Shown here piece after piece: positions 43,384 through 55,323 of a stretch of DNA of 64,000 nt. Within the stretch, counting starts at the first letter, position 1. Each line of letters begins with the position of its first letter. Origin of the DNA: Zanthoxylum bungeanum (Eukaryota; Streptophyta; Magnoliopsida; Sapindales; Rutaceae); the NCBI GenBank assembly GCA_019454045.1, contig SKCR01036114.1, positions 1 through 64,000 of the forward strand. The letters are read 5' to 3'. Below the pieces are notes generated by a model. That model did not search any database. It was not told the DNA's origin and saw only the letters and a program-made list of their open reading frames with translations. A program made the translations under genes and the position numbers.

Positions 43384-44484
43384 TCATGGCCTTTTTTCTG
43401 CTATTGGAATCCTGGTGGTGGATTGTTCTTTTGCCCTGAAGAAATTGGGATGATTCCTCCAACCTGGGTTGTAGGTGTTGGAATATAGATTGTTCCCCTG
43501 TCTGTTGAAATTGTTGACATAATTTACCGTCTCATCGTGTTGGTTGTAAGATTTTGACTCTTGTGCTCCTCTATATGGTGAACTTGTGGATCTAGCTTCA
43601 ACATTCATGTTAAGAGTATCCAGACTTTTGTAAACCTGATCCAGTTTGGCATTCAATACTGTGTTGGCTCCAACTTCATAAATTCCAGCAATTCGTTGGA
43701 TCATGCTCCTTTCTGTTGGCCACAAAGAATTATTGTTGGCCATTTCTTCAATTAGGTCTCAAGCCGGATCTTCTCCTTTTGCCATTAAAGCACCTCCAGC
43801 AGCAGCTTCAATTGTAGTTCTCATTAATCCAGAAAGTCCATTGTAGAAGGTTTGGACTTGTAGCCATTTCAGAATCTCATGGTGAGGAAATTTTCTGAGC
43901 AAATCCTTGTATCTTTCCCAAGCTTCGCAGAGGGATTCTGAATCATGTTGCATAAAGGATGTGATGTCATTCCTCAGCTTTGCAGTTCTGGCTGGGGGAA
44001 AGTATTTTGCAAGGAATTTGGTGGCTAGAGTGTTCCAAGTTATGATGGAACCTGTTGGTAGTGAGTGTAGCCAAGCCTTAGCTCTGTCTTTCAAAGAATA
44101 TGGAAAAACATGCAGTCTCATTGCTTCTTCAGCCGCTCAGTTGTAGTTGAAAGTACCGCAATCTTCCAGGAAGTTGCTGATGTGGGCATTAGGATCTTCA
44201 ATTGCATTCCCCCCAAAATGAACTGATTGGTGTATCATCTGAATGCATGTTTTGATGTCACACGCATTTGCTGGTAAGGGAGGAAGTACAATACATGAAA
44301 TGAAGCCGTCAACCACCGAAATGGTTCTATCCCGAATGGGAATTAGTGATGCAACTTCCAAAGGTTCAAGTTCCATGTTGATGATTTCTTTTTTACCTTT
44401 ACACCTTTCCCTTCTCAACTGTCTAATTGTTCTTTCAATTTCAGGGTCAAGTGGACGAATTTCAAAGCTTCTTGTTCTTCTCAT
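43384..44484 (-). pseudogene. Athila gag (G3)
   Basis: Begins MRRTRSFEIRPLDPEIERTI at 44484. A stop at about 44135 and shifts near 43750 divide it into three frames, each clearly homologous to the 447-codon G4 Gag (KAWLHSLPTGSIITWNTLA, MANNNSLWPTERSMIQRIAG). Relative to G4 the Asn/Gln-rich part near 43420 is shortened. Confidence 0.85.
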
Positions 44485-44592
44485 GTAGTGACTGAGAACC
44501 TGAAGCAGAAGAAAACAAAAATAATAAGTAATAACAAATTAGACACAAGTAAAGGTATCTAACCCCAAAATTAATAGTAAAAGATAAATAAG

Positions 44593-44610
44593 TCTCTGGC
44601 AACGGCACCA
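44593..44610 (-). other. Decayed primer-binding site, tRNA-Asp (G3)
   Basis: TGGTGCCGTTGCCAGAGA on the minus strand differs from the perfect site of G1 and G4 at three positions. Placed 16 bases from the LTR edge. Confidence 0.75.
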
Positions 44611-45904
44611 AAAACTTGATCGGCGTGATCACACACGTATAACGCAAGCGCAAGTATCGCTCAAGTACTATAAAAAATATCGATCCCACGAGGACTTAAT
44701 ACCTAAGCTATTAATTTATGAAGCCAAATATTTACGCGTATCTAATAGATTGGTTGTTGATTGGATGGTAATTTTAAACTAAAAAAGTAAATAAAACGGT
44801 ACGAATGTAAATTAAAGGAAAATTCAATATTATTAAACTATCTAGGGTTGTGAATCCTTCCAATATATTTTGAAGATGAAGTGGTTATCTCATGTTTGTG
44901 CAATATATTGGTTTTTTAACCTGGAACAGGAAATTATGCAAAAACTTCTAACGATGGTCAGATGCAATTACCCAGTGTAACCTAATTAATCATATGTCTA
45001 TGTTAATTAAGTTACCTGAATTCATTAAGATTAAGTTCCAATTGTGGCTACCCCCGCCCGACAGATATATTTCTATCATGGAAGGAAATCTATTAAGGGG
45101 TATCTAATCCTTAAGGGAGATCGTGGGCTATTAAGTCTAAGGTTGAAACCTAAAATTCCTCCGTCAAGTTTATTTTAAGTTTACCAGATCAATCTTATTA
45201 ATGGCCAGTTAACAAGAAGTATTAAGCTTAAGACTTAATAAATAAACCCTTATATTAGACAAGATACAAAATAACCCCTTATAAACCGGTGATATTGGAA
45301 TTCATCACAACCCCAGATAATATGTTTAGTTACAAAACATACTTAGGATTACTAAACACTTAAATAAACAAAACATCATAAAAAATAACTTGGAGATAAA
45401 TAAAAGTAAAATTACAATAATGAAAGAAAATGATGGGGTTAGATGATCCACTTTTAATATTTCATAATTAGAAATCTCTCTTATTGTCGATGTTTACCGA
45501 TTAATTAATTATATTTAACCAGACCATAAAGGCGGTAATTCCATTTGTCTCAATTAAATCCAACCGACCATATAGGCGGTAACAAGGTTATTACCTAAAC
45601 CGACCATATAGGCGGTAAATATGGTTGTCACCTAAACCGGCCATATAGGCGGTAACTAATTAATCCAAATTTTAATTAAAATACGGGAGATTAATCTAAT
45701 GTATTATATTAAAAGTCTCACCTTTTCACCCCAACAGAATGAGATTACCTGCTCATGTTGTAAATGAAAACACACAAAATTTTATTAATTAAATAAAAAG
45801 AAAATACATGAAAACTTAAATAAATATACAAGACACTTTCCTTTAGGTTTTCATGGAGAAATTCTTCCAAAAAAAGCATGAAAATTTTATGAAGTTTAGC
45901 TTGG

Positions 45905-45912
45905 TATTTATA
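45905..45912 (-). promoter_or_regulatory. TATA box of G3 5' LTR
   Basis: TATAAATA on the minus strand, at the same LTR position as in the other Athila copies. Expected promoter for any G3 transcript, including orfX and LOG. Confidence 0.55.
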
Positions 45913-46012
45913 TTCAAATCTAAAGGCTTCTACCAATTTCTCCACCAATTTCTCCACCAAACATGGCATCAAACATGACATCAAACATGGCACCAAACAT
46001 GGCACCAAATCC

Positions 46013-46042
46013 TCCACCAAACATGCAAGCATGTTTGGTGGA
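46013..46042. repeat. Perfect hairpin upstream of G3 TATA box
   Basis: TCCACCAAACATG and its exact complement are separated by CAAG, a 13-bp stem with a 4-base loop. It lies about 100 bases upstream of the TATA box and follows a run of AAACATGGC-type 12-base repeats (about 45955-46010). Confidence 0.85.
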
Positions 46043-46529
46043 AGTTTGACAATTTTTATTTTTTTAATTTATTATTTGTTTTATTTTGAAAATGACTTAA
46101 ATAATTACACATAACACACTTCCAAATGTTTTATCAATTTCGGTCATGGAAACTTCAGAATTCGAAATTATTATGAACTTCAAAGTTGTAGATATTTGAG
46201 TCTTCTTTAATCTGGAACTTGAATTACCTCAATCCGAAATTGGAGTACAAAGTTATGGCCAAAATACGACAATTGCGCAAAGTTGGAATTTTCGAAATTG
46301 TACTTCATTAGAACGTCATTCCAAGTTTCCAATCTCCAAAATCAAAATATCAAGTCCAGTTTTTGCCCTTATTTGTTCCACATTTCGTCTTGATTGATTT
46401 CATTAAGTCCCGATTTTATTTTATCTGCAAAATAAACTAAAACACATCAAAACGTTAATAAAACTCGAGAAACTATACAAAATATTAAGTAAAAATGGCG
46501 GTAAATAATGATATAGTTTCCGCTCATCA

Positions 46530-48629
46530 TCCTGCCTTTCTCTTCCTCTAACCGAATCTGACCAGATCTCCCACTGAAATTTTTCTTCTGTTTTTGATAA
46601 AATTTCAGCCTCGGAACAGTCTCTGAATAGCCCCCGAACAGCAGTGTAAATCTGGACTGTTTTGGACCCGAAATACGCCCAGCTCACTATCCAAATCACC
46701 CTCTATTTGTGTCGGCAACAACTGAGTTTCAGGTCTGATTTTTCAATTAAAAACAGCCCCAACACAATCCTAAAACACCCCTATATGTTCCCAAAAATTC
46801 TGGATCAAAAGGAATTCGAACCGAGCCACGTTACACAACCTTTGGTGGCGGCAGTGAGCAAAATCTGCTCACTGCCGTGTGGTATGGAAAAAATAATAAG
46901 ATGATGAATTTGGTTCATCCCCAAATAGCCTTCCGTACTATATCTCGTCACCAACAGAAAATAGGGTGGGCTATCCTCATAAATAAATCTCTAAACTCGT
47001 TAGAGATTAAATGTCACACTAGTTTTTCTTTTTAGTTTTCTTTTCTTTTCTTTTTTCTTTTCTTTTCTCAACACTTGAGACAATTTTTTAAAAAACAAGA
47101 GAGGTGGCTAGGGTTAGAATGAGATGAGAGTTGGGCAAAAGGAAAAATCATATTTTCTTTATATACTTAGGGTTATTGTTTCCAAAATAAAACAAACCAT
47201 TATCTTTCCCCATGTGATGAAATTCGGCCACCCTAGGTTTATTGTCAAAATTTTATAACAACAAATTTTTTATTTCCATAATTAAAAATGATGTTACCAA
47301 AAAAAAAGTTATCACCTTTTAAAATGTGTAACTTCCAAAACCAATCAAAGGGTTTCCAAAACCCATTTTTGGAATATCCATAAAAAACCTTTTATTAAAT
47401 TATATATAATTTAATTTAATAACATGTAATTAATAATTATCATTTAATTATTAAAAGCCATATATTAAACTTAACATATAGTTTCAAGTGTGACAAAATA
47501 ATATTATTAATCATATTAATAATATATATTATACATATATGAGTATATAATTAGACTATCCAATTATATTTAATCTGATACAGTATATTGAGCTAGCAGG
47601 GGGACCAAATGCACCTACGGTTCCGAGCTCCAATAATCCCGGAATATTAATTAAACTCTTGATTAAATATTTTATATTATTAACTTCGGGTTATTCCACT
47701 AAAAATCCAAAGTTGCACTCTCTTTGCCGTAGATAGATAAATCAAGTTGAACCACGTCGGTGTCCATCAATATAGTCATTACATACGGATTGGCCCTTCA
47801 TGAATATCTCATAATTAAAGCCGGGTCATAATGTCTGTTATACCCCTCTAATTATTTTTACCTTAAGTATCATTGATTCTCTAATGAACGATTTATTCAT
47901 AACCATTATGAATGTTAATCTTTCTTTTCGTAGTAGAAAGACTTGAGCGCTCTAACCGTTCAAGTACCAAATAACCCTTAAGGAAGATATTCATCTACTT
48001 CTCACAAGAAGAAGTGAATTCCCTATCTATGTACTCATCTACTTATCGCAAGAAGAAGTGAATTCCTTATCTATGTAACACGTCCCCAGCTACATACCAA
48101 ACCATGTCCCCAAAGTACGTAGCTATTGGTCGGGCTTGCTACACCAACCTCACATTTGTAAATCAATAGACATAGCCTGCCATACATGATTTCATAGTAC
48201 ACTCAAGATTAAGATCAATCCATATATAACCATCTAGTAGATCGAAATTAATTTCTTTATTTAACGGATATTATAAGAAACTCACTTCATATAAGATGTC
48301 TTCATTCTCATGTCTCCCATGGACGATCCCAGATCAAGGTCTCCATACAAATATAGAATAGACCACAGCTATAGATAAACCATAAACAAAGTACCCTATT
48401 TGTTTGCTCTCTATGGAGTATTTTAGATTACGAACTTTAGAATTAAATCCTCTTGTGTATGACACTCATACACTAACTTTGGAAGTACACGAGTAATCTA
48501 GGGTAAACAATATAATTTACAATATGCGATATTAAACAAACACTTTGATAAATGAATAATGCATCATTTTATTTCATAAAATATAATTTTGTTTACATTA
48601 CATGAAGCTCTAGGGCATATATCCCAACA
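46530..48629. repeat. Solo copia-type LTR S, right piece
   Basis: Continues S after G3 and ends CATATATCCCAACA, then CAAAT (TSD). With the left piece S totals about 2.17 kb. The reverse complement start TGTTGGGATATATGCCC suggests minus orientation. No coding sequence. It holds a pyrimidine tract (about 47020-47070) and a 44-base tandem duplication (47991-48034 and 48035-48077). Confidence 0.75.
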
Positions 48630-48804
48630 CAAATGACTCACCTGTCAAGCGAACCTTTGTTTCAATTACCCAACGAATATCACAAGGAATACCATTGATC
48701 ATAAGAAGCCTTATTCTTTCGGTGTGTGCTTTGTAAATTTTCATTAGAGTATTTTAGGGGAGAAAAGGAAAATAATTGTGGAGTTTTATAAGAGTTTCTT
48801 TCAT
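48630..48804 (-). pseudogene. orfX N-terminal part, decayed (A0)
   Basis: Minus-strand reading from the ATG at 48804 gives MKETLIKLHNYFPFLP, a stop where others have Gln, then NTLMKIYKAH and NGIPCDIRWVIET. This matches the orfX N-terminus of G1 and continues across solo LTR S into 18067. It shows that orfX was already in place in this older element. Confidence 0.8.
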
Positions 48805-48969
48805 GCCTTGATTGTAGGGTATCTGTATTTTTAGAGTCACAGAGTACAATTATTCGCTGCTTAATCGAGGTGCAAGACTTTGACAAAAAGAAAAAAAAAA
48901 TTGCTGTAAAACTCAAGAAAAATAGGAATTAGACAAATACAAAAGAAAAGAAAATAACAGCTTGAAATA

Positions 48970-50033
48970 CATCATTCAAAGTACACTGGGTTTAAAAGGA
49001 AAGCGATTCTTGAAAATTTGAACACTCCAAAAATGATTTCAGACGTTTTCCGTTTACTTTAAATACATCACCATCCCTAGGATTATTAATGTCAATAGCT
49101 CAATATGGGTAAACGTGCTTCATAATAAATGGGTCACTCCATTTAGATTTCAATTTTCCAGGAAATAAATGAAGACGAGAATTATAAAGTAAAATTTTTT
49201 GACCAATTTCAAATATTTTTCATGAAAATCGACTATCATGAAATGCCTTAGTTTTAGCTTTAAAAATTTTTCACATTCTCAAATGAATCATTCCTTTACT
49301 CTTCAAGTTCATTTAATTGCAGTTTACATTCATAATTGACATTTTCAAGGTTTGAATTTAATGCTTTAATAGTCCAATATGCCTTATGCTCAAGTTCTAA
49401 AGGCAAATGACAAGGTTTTCCAAAAACTTGACGATAGGGAGACATTCCCAAAGAGGTTTTGAAAGCTGTTAGGTAAGCTCAAAGTGCATCAATCAGTCGA
49501 ATAGACCAATCTTTGAGATTTAGGTTGATTTTTTTTCCTAAAATTTGTTTGATTTCCCTATTTGCTAGTTCAACTTGACCAATTGCCTAAGGGTGATAGG
49601 AGGTAGAAACTTTATGCGTAATTTCATACTTTTTCATTAACGACTCAAAAGGCCTGTTATAAAAGTTTTTACCTCCATCATTTATAATGACCCAAAGGAT
49701 TCCAAATCGACTTAAAATATTTTCTTTTAAAATTTTGATCATAGTTTTGTGATCATTGTTTCGACAGGGAATCGCCTCAACCCATTTTGAGACGTAATCA
49801 ACTGAAACTAAGATATATAAAAATCCAAAAGATAGTTGGAATGGACCCATGAAATCTACTCCCTAACAATCAAAGATTTCGATGACAATGATGAGATTTA
49901 AATGCATCATGTTTCTTTTTAAAATGGATCCCAACTTTTGACAATTTTCACAAGTTTTGTAGAAAACATGTGTATCTTTAAAAATGGTGGGCCAATAAAA
50001 TCCACACTGTAAGATTTTGTAGCGGTTTTCTTA
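48970..50033 (-). pseudogene. Gypsy integrase core and C-terminus (A0)
   Basis: 49587-49850 reads [31 protein letters not shown] sequence, with the first and second catalytic Asp (VDYVSKW, INDGGKNF). 48970-49420 reads the C-terminal domain in broken frames ([24 protein letters not shown]). 49880-50033 reads FYKTCENCQKLGS, the end of the zinc-binding domain. Many stops. It is a diverged relative of the G3 integrase. Confidence 0.8.
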
Positions 50034-51239
50034 TGTAACATCCCGTCTAGGCCAGGATGCTACCGGCAGGAGACTGGAAACCCATCTCCATAAGCCTCTG
50101 ATTCTAGCAAAATTTCGGCATGATGTATACAGAACATCATGCAACCTGGCTTATAGTCAGCATCCATATACAACATAATTATCAAATCTCGGCCTCATGC
50201 CGATATCTCAACATCAAGGCCACAGGCCTGAACTCAATGAACAGAAATAAATCATTTGGCCTCCAGCCAGAACTCAAAATAAACTATACTATTACATAAC
50301 TCTTACATATGACGTACTAATGCAAATACAAATACAAGGGCCGTGTGGACCCATAACTCGACCCAAGACTCAAATACTCTCTTGAATGCAGTTGGGGCGA
50401 TCCACTGTCTTCAAAGTCTTCAGTAAATTCCCGCTGATTCAATAACCGCTACTAACCTGCAAAACTACAAACTGTGGTGGTGTGAGTCATAATGACTCAG
50501 TAAGTAACCCTGCTCATAAGTTGAGTGTCAAACACAAACAATATCCGAATTATTAATCTGTATTAACCTAAGCTGCTTACTTGACACACAATATAAGATA
50601 AATTTAGACTTATTATTTTATCTCAATCCGTTTAGCAAACATGTTATATATTTACTTATCTTCTTTACCCGACTATACATAAACTTAATCATGTTTCTTG
50701 TTTATACTTTCTAAAATCCATAACATTAAGTATGAGTTAACTATATAACTCTTAATCATTTTCGATTATTACTATTTTGCTGTTAATTTCTTATTTATAC
50801 TTTAAATATCCATAATCTAGTCATTGAGTTTTCATAGTTCCATTACGTTTCCATTGTGTTACTCTGGTATCTTTCCACTTTTCTATATACTTATTTCTAA
50901 TCTAGTTCCGACTTTTATTATAATCATCTTTCTTTGATATCATTGAAATATCATCAAATCGGACTAACAAAATATTCTTTTCATTAAACATCCAACAGAC
51001 TAAAATCAGCCATACAATCATGTATATGAAACCATACTATCATACGCTAATATCTTACCAATTCTTCCTTCCATGTGAACATATATTACACACAGGCATC
51101 AATCACAAATATATATATGTAATCATGCTATCATACTTCAATGTCAACTATATGCATCTCAGATGAATTACTAGCATATATAATTCATATACACGTCGTG
51201 TATGCTATATAAAACTTTAACATGCTATGCTTTTTAGAA

Positions 51240-51575
51240 GATACTCTTTGAAAACTCTTTCTGAAAAACTATTATCTTAAAGTTTCTTTCTGAAAATTCT
51301 TTACTGAAAACTTTACTTTACTTTCTCTTTCTGGAAAAGCTCTTTCTGAAAACTGTATCTGAAGACTGAAAACTACACTTGAAAACCGGGATCTGTATCT
51401 AAAAACTGAAAGTTGTATCTTAAAACTGTAAACTGTATCTGAAAACTGAAAACTGAAATCTGAAAAGCTGTTTCTAAACTCTGTTTCTGAAAACCGTGTA
51501 CTATAATCTAGTTTCTGAAATCTAGGCACTGAAAATCTGAAAACTGTGTGCTGGAAGTATGAAAACTGAAAACTG
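51240..51575 (-). repeat. CTGAAAACTG short-repeat tract in T2
   Basis: About 20 imperfect copies of a 10-base unit (CTGAAAACTG, CTGTATCTGAAAA and similar) in tandem. Long frames here, such as 51272-51583, are by-products of the repeat. Confidence 0.85.
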
Positions 51576-51579
51576 CTCT

Positions 51580-51735
51580 GCACCTAATACCATAACTCAA
51601 CTGGGTGTACTCGATGCCCAGGACCATAACTCAACTGGGCATCTCTAGAACCGGTGGTACCCTACGTCCAGGACAAACACTCAACTGGAAACGTAGAGCT
51701 CTACACCCTGGACCATAACTCAACTGGCAGTGTAG
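51580..51735. repeat. Tandem hairpins with a constant loop in T2
   Basis: Four units share a core around CATAACTCAACTGG (third unit ACAAACACTCAACTGG). Different complementary arms flank each core: CACC/GGTG (51581, 51604), GATGCCCA/TGGGCATC (51613, 51636), CTACGT/ACGTAG (51662, 51691) and CTACAC/GTGTAG (51701, 51730). Core conserved, stems changing in a compensated way. Confidence 0.75.
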
Positions 51736-54375
51736 CCACCAAGTTCTGAAATCAGGATTTCGGGACTCTGTAGCCCCTAGTCCTGCTTGAGGATCTGAGA
51801 GCGTCCCCCCAGTCCTCCACATGTGCACATGCTACTATATCCATCAATTCCAAAGTATCCGTCAATTCCGAACTGTATCTCAAGTTACATACTGGGGTAA
51901 GGTTTTACCTCATGCCCCGAAAACCACGTAAAAACTGCTGATAAACTTTTAAAACATAAATCGAATCTCAAAACTGTAAGAAACTTTTCTGAAATACTTT
52001 TCTTTCAAAAGCATCTACAACTTTTCGTTAAAACACTTTGAATTTCAAAAACATTGTTAACTGCAACTCAATCTCTAAAAATCTTAACACACACACACAC
52101 ATGCGCATGCATATATGCATTTCTCATGCATCTTTCTACTCTAGCCATGATTTATTAAATGTCATACATGTACATGTACATGTTCATGCATACTCATAAA
52201 TCAAATATATATGTATTCTATTCCTTACATGCTTCTATCTTGAGTTAACTCATGTTCTATATGACTTTTCTATCCTCATCATACTTTGCGTATAACGCAT
52301 ATGCTCGTTTACATGATAAGTTGCCATAACTTTATAAATTCATACACTTTGATAAGCACTCACACATAATATTATAAATTCACACTCAAGTCAACTTGCA
52401 TTAGCTTTTCAACCAAATTATCATATCAACACAATTTAAAAATCAACTTATGCTAATCAAACATGAAACCAATATCACAGATTCCATAATTGTGCACACA
52501 CTCAGTCCATCAAAGCTATTCTACTATAACATCATCACATACAGATACTTTCTTACAAACCGTCATTTTTAAACTTTAATCCCATTCCCTATGGTGTAGT
52601 TTCTACAACCCCCATACCCAAGTCTCGTTTAATTATAATCATAAACATGACATCATTCATATACTTTATCTATATATATATGTATACACTGGTTCATACC
52701 TAGATATGCATCTCTTTACTTTCATATGCTCATACTTATCTTTTACTCATACACCTGTTTCTTTCTCTTATATTCATCTTTATATATATACAGGTTTCAT
52801 GCATATACTATATACAACTTTATTATATAACTAATTTCGAACAATGTTAAATCTCTTAAGTATTCATAGCATGAGTTACTTACCTGGCTAGACGAACGCT
52901 CGTATTCTTGGTCCGATCTGTCAAACAATAGTAACACAAGGTCAGAACCGCTATTTGCGGAACTTTCAACTCATCTATACTAAACTTCCGGACTTTCCCG
53001 GAATACACTAATCCTCTCTGATTCTACCATTCAAACTTCATTACTCTAATACATGCTTATATATTATTCTAAACTAACTAGATAACTCAGATTCTCATTT
53101 TACGCGTTTGCGGCAAAACTTACGGAAACGTTTCCGCAAACGCTACGGAATGGTCTCGAACCCTCCGAACTAATCCGGAATTACTCAATTAACCTCGCAA
53201 TATCATATTTATATTTCACCCAAGGCTATGGTCATCTAAGCTCAATCGCGCGAGAAACTCCGTTTTACCGGAAACTCGCTAATACTACGGGATCGATCAA
53301 ATCTAATCTGTTCTCACTCGAATTCTACGACAAGCATTGATTTAACATATTATATCATATCCAATTCAATTCATGCTAATTCGCTACACTACGGGACTAC
53401 TGGAAACATCCGAATATAAAATTGTAAACTTTAAAATTACTTATTTTAAACGGAGGGTCGTACTGAAATTCCGAGGGCATATTCGGACTCCCAACAGCCA
53501 TACGAATGCGCTGGTGTCGATGGAATTCCGATCGGAGCTACTTTTCATCGTGGGTTTACTATTCACCACCACTTTCTTCCTCGTTATGCGTGCAACCAGA
53601 CACTGATCGGTGAAATCGATTCCCCATACTCGTAGTACTCTCCGAGGGCTTCGATTTTGTAGGTGGCTCCGATCGGGAAATAAACCGACGAGCCGAAACC
53701 GACTAACCCACGTGCGCCACTGTTTTCTCCTCCCTACGCCGCCGTCTGCTGCCAACTGAGCGATCGCCGGCCACCATCGTGAACGTCATCACCGGACGAT
53801 TCCATTGCCACCGGTGCGTCGGCCAGACGCCGGCAGGATCGCCGCCGGCGTCTCTCTCTTCTCTTCATGTGCGTTTCCCCCCCTCTCTCTCCATTGTGTT
53901 TTTCATTTTGTGTATTTCTTTTTTTCATTTTTTTTTTGTAAAAGCTTACAATTAATAATAATAATTAATAATAACAAATATCATAAATCCGGAAATTACT
54001 AAAATGCCCCCACTAGGAAGGGTATTTTCGGAAATCACCACTTTCGAAGCCCTTCTAATGCGATTCTCGAAATGTGTTCAACACAAAAATTGTTCGTCTC
54101 GGAAAAAAGAGTCCGATGGTTCAAGAATCAACTCGATCAGAGGTCTTTTACTAATTTCTTGACCAAAACTGTAAACTTTACGCGTATATTAAATATCGCG
54201 TAACTGATTCTTGAGACGACGAGTCTTTCGACGCAACAATTCTCCACTTTATAATATTCCGACTCATATGACATCGCTTGAACTCTTATTTTTCATTATC
54301 ATCATGCTCCGAGACTAAAACGTCAGTCTGGGAATCTTCTAGAACAGTCCCGAAAATCTGGGATGTTACATCTCA

Positions 54376-55323
54376 GATGAGAAGTAACCTACATATGTTT
54401 CTGAATGACAAAACTGAATAACACCACTTATCTCATTGTTCGGTATGCATCGTCGGAAAATTTGATCGGGGTAATACTTGAACATATATGGATCACCCCA
54501 GTACACTCTTTTGACTTCGATCAAAAATTTCTTTTTGTCTTGATGGCTTCAATCTTGAGGTATTTTTCCTATTGCAAGAAAATTGACAATATTAGCATAC
54601 TAAGGCATTATATTTACAGAAAATAAAAAATCATCCAGAAAAGAGTCATTGATTGGAGTTGTGTGATGACTCATTTGTGAGTCTAGATAAATGATCTACA
54701 ACCATATTCTCTGCTCATTTCTTGTCCTTGATTGTAAGATTGGATTCTTGAAGCAACAAAATCCACCGTAGTAATCTTGTTTTTACATCCTATTTAGACA
54801 TCAAATATCCTACAACAGCATGGTCAGAATAAATAACGGTTGAGGAACCAATTAAATATGATCGAAATTTTTCCAATGCAAATATTACAATAAGTAGTTC
54901 ATTTTCCGTGGTAGTGTAATTCATTTGTGCACAGTTTAAAGTTATACTTGAGTAATAAATTACATACGGCTTACCTTCTTTTCTCTGTCCTAATATCGCG
55001 CCAACTACATAATCACTAGCATCACACATTAGCTCAAAAGGCAAAGATAAATCAGGGGATTACATGATAGGAGCAGAAGTTAAAAGACTGATAATCATTT
55101 CAAATGATTTTTGACATTCTTCTGTCCATTCAAATATTGCATCTTTCAATAAGAGGTTACACAATAGCCTGGATATGGTACTAAAGTTTTTAATGAACCT
55201 CTTATAAAATCTTACATGTCCTAAGAAAGAACAGAATATCTGACCTTTTTTGTGGTGACAATTTAGAGATCACCTCTATTTTTGCCTTGTCAACCTCAAT
55301 ACCTTTAGATGACACAACGTGAC
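54376..55323 (-). pseudogene. RT C-terminus, RNase H and integrase zinc-binding remnants (A0)
   Basis: 54790-55044 reads RNase H (MPFELMCDASDYVVGAILGQ, MNYTTTENELLIVIFALEKF). 55050-55320 reads the RT thumb in broken frames. 54376-54500 reads the start of the integrase zinc-binding domain up to the T2 insertion. It ends where G4 inserted at 55324. Confidence 0.8.

Larger units (their letters stand above)
18139..46529 (-). mobile_element. Complete Athila-type element G3 carrying orfX and LOG
   Basis: Bounded by TCCTG on both sides (18134-18138 and 46530-46534). Minus-strand order: 5' LTR (44627-46529), decayed tRNA-Asp primer site, gag, protease, RT, RNase H, integrase, orfX, LOG, tandem repeats, polypurine tract, 3' LTR (18139-26415). 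CACTA (18271-24611) and copia C1 (26580-36606) are later insertions. Subtracting them leaves about 12.0 kb. It is the only copy here with both the full pol and the accessory genes. Confidence 0.9.
44627..46529 (-). repeat. G3 5' LTR (about 1.90 kb)
   Basis: TGATGAGCGG start at 46529, GATCA end at 44627 in element orientation, directly bordered by TCCTG. Contains the uninterrupted CACTA target (TAATAGATTGG near 44740), ACCGCC/GGTCGG repeats (45530-45655), a TATA box and, upstream of it, a 13-bp perfect hairpin. Confidence 0.9.
50034..54370 (-). repeat. Solo LTR T2 (T family, about 4.34 kb)
   Basis: TGTAACATCCC starts the element strand at 54370 and GGGATGTTACA ends it at 50034. Both ends match the T LTR. 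Flanked by TCTTA (50029-50033) and TCTCA (54371-54375), a 5-bp TSD with one difference, inside A0 integrase. Longer than the T LTR, mainly between the intron-like borders, where repeats at 51240-51735 lie. No coding frame is supported; the 104-codon frame at 53441-53755 is in GC-rich LTR sequence. Confidence 0.88.
16222..55323 (-). mobile_element. Outer old Athila-type element A0, broken into segments
   Basis: Minus-strand remnants in consistent order: RT/RNase H (54780-55323), integrase zinc-binding part split by solo LTR T2, integrase core and tail (48970-50033), orfX (48630-48804 continuing at 17690-18067), LOG (16776-17340) and a post-LOG region (16222-16775). The solo LTR S and everything within it (18068-48629) interrupts orfX. 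It is clearly more diverged than G1, G3 and G4, with many stops, yet carries the same orfX-LOG order. Its LTRs are outside the window. Confidence 0.8.

Noticed and set aside
51272..51583. 103-codon Phe/Ser-rich frame
   Set aside because: Product of the CTGAAAACTG tandem repeat.
53441..53755. 104-codon frame in solo LTR T2
   Set aside because: GC-rich LTR segment; no counterpart in the T LTR and no recognisable domain.
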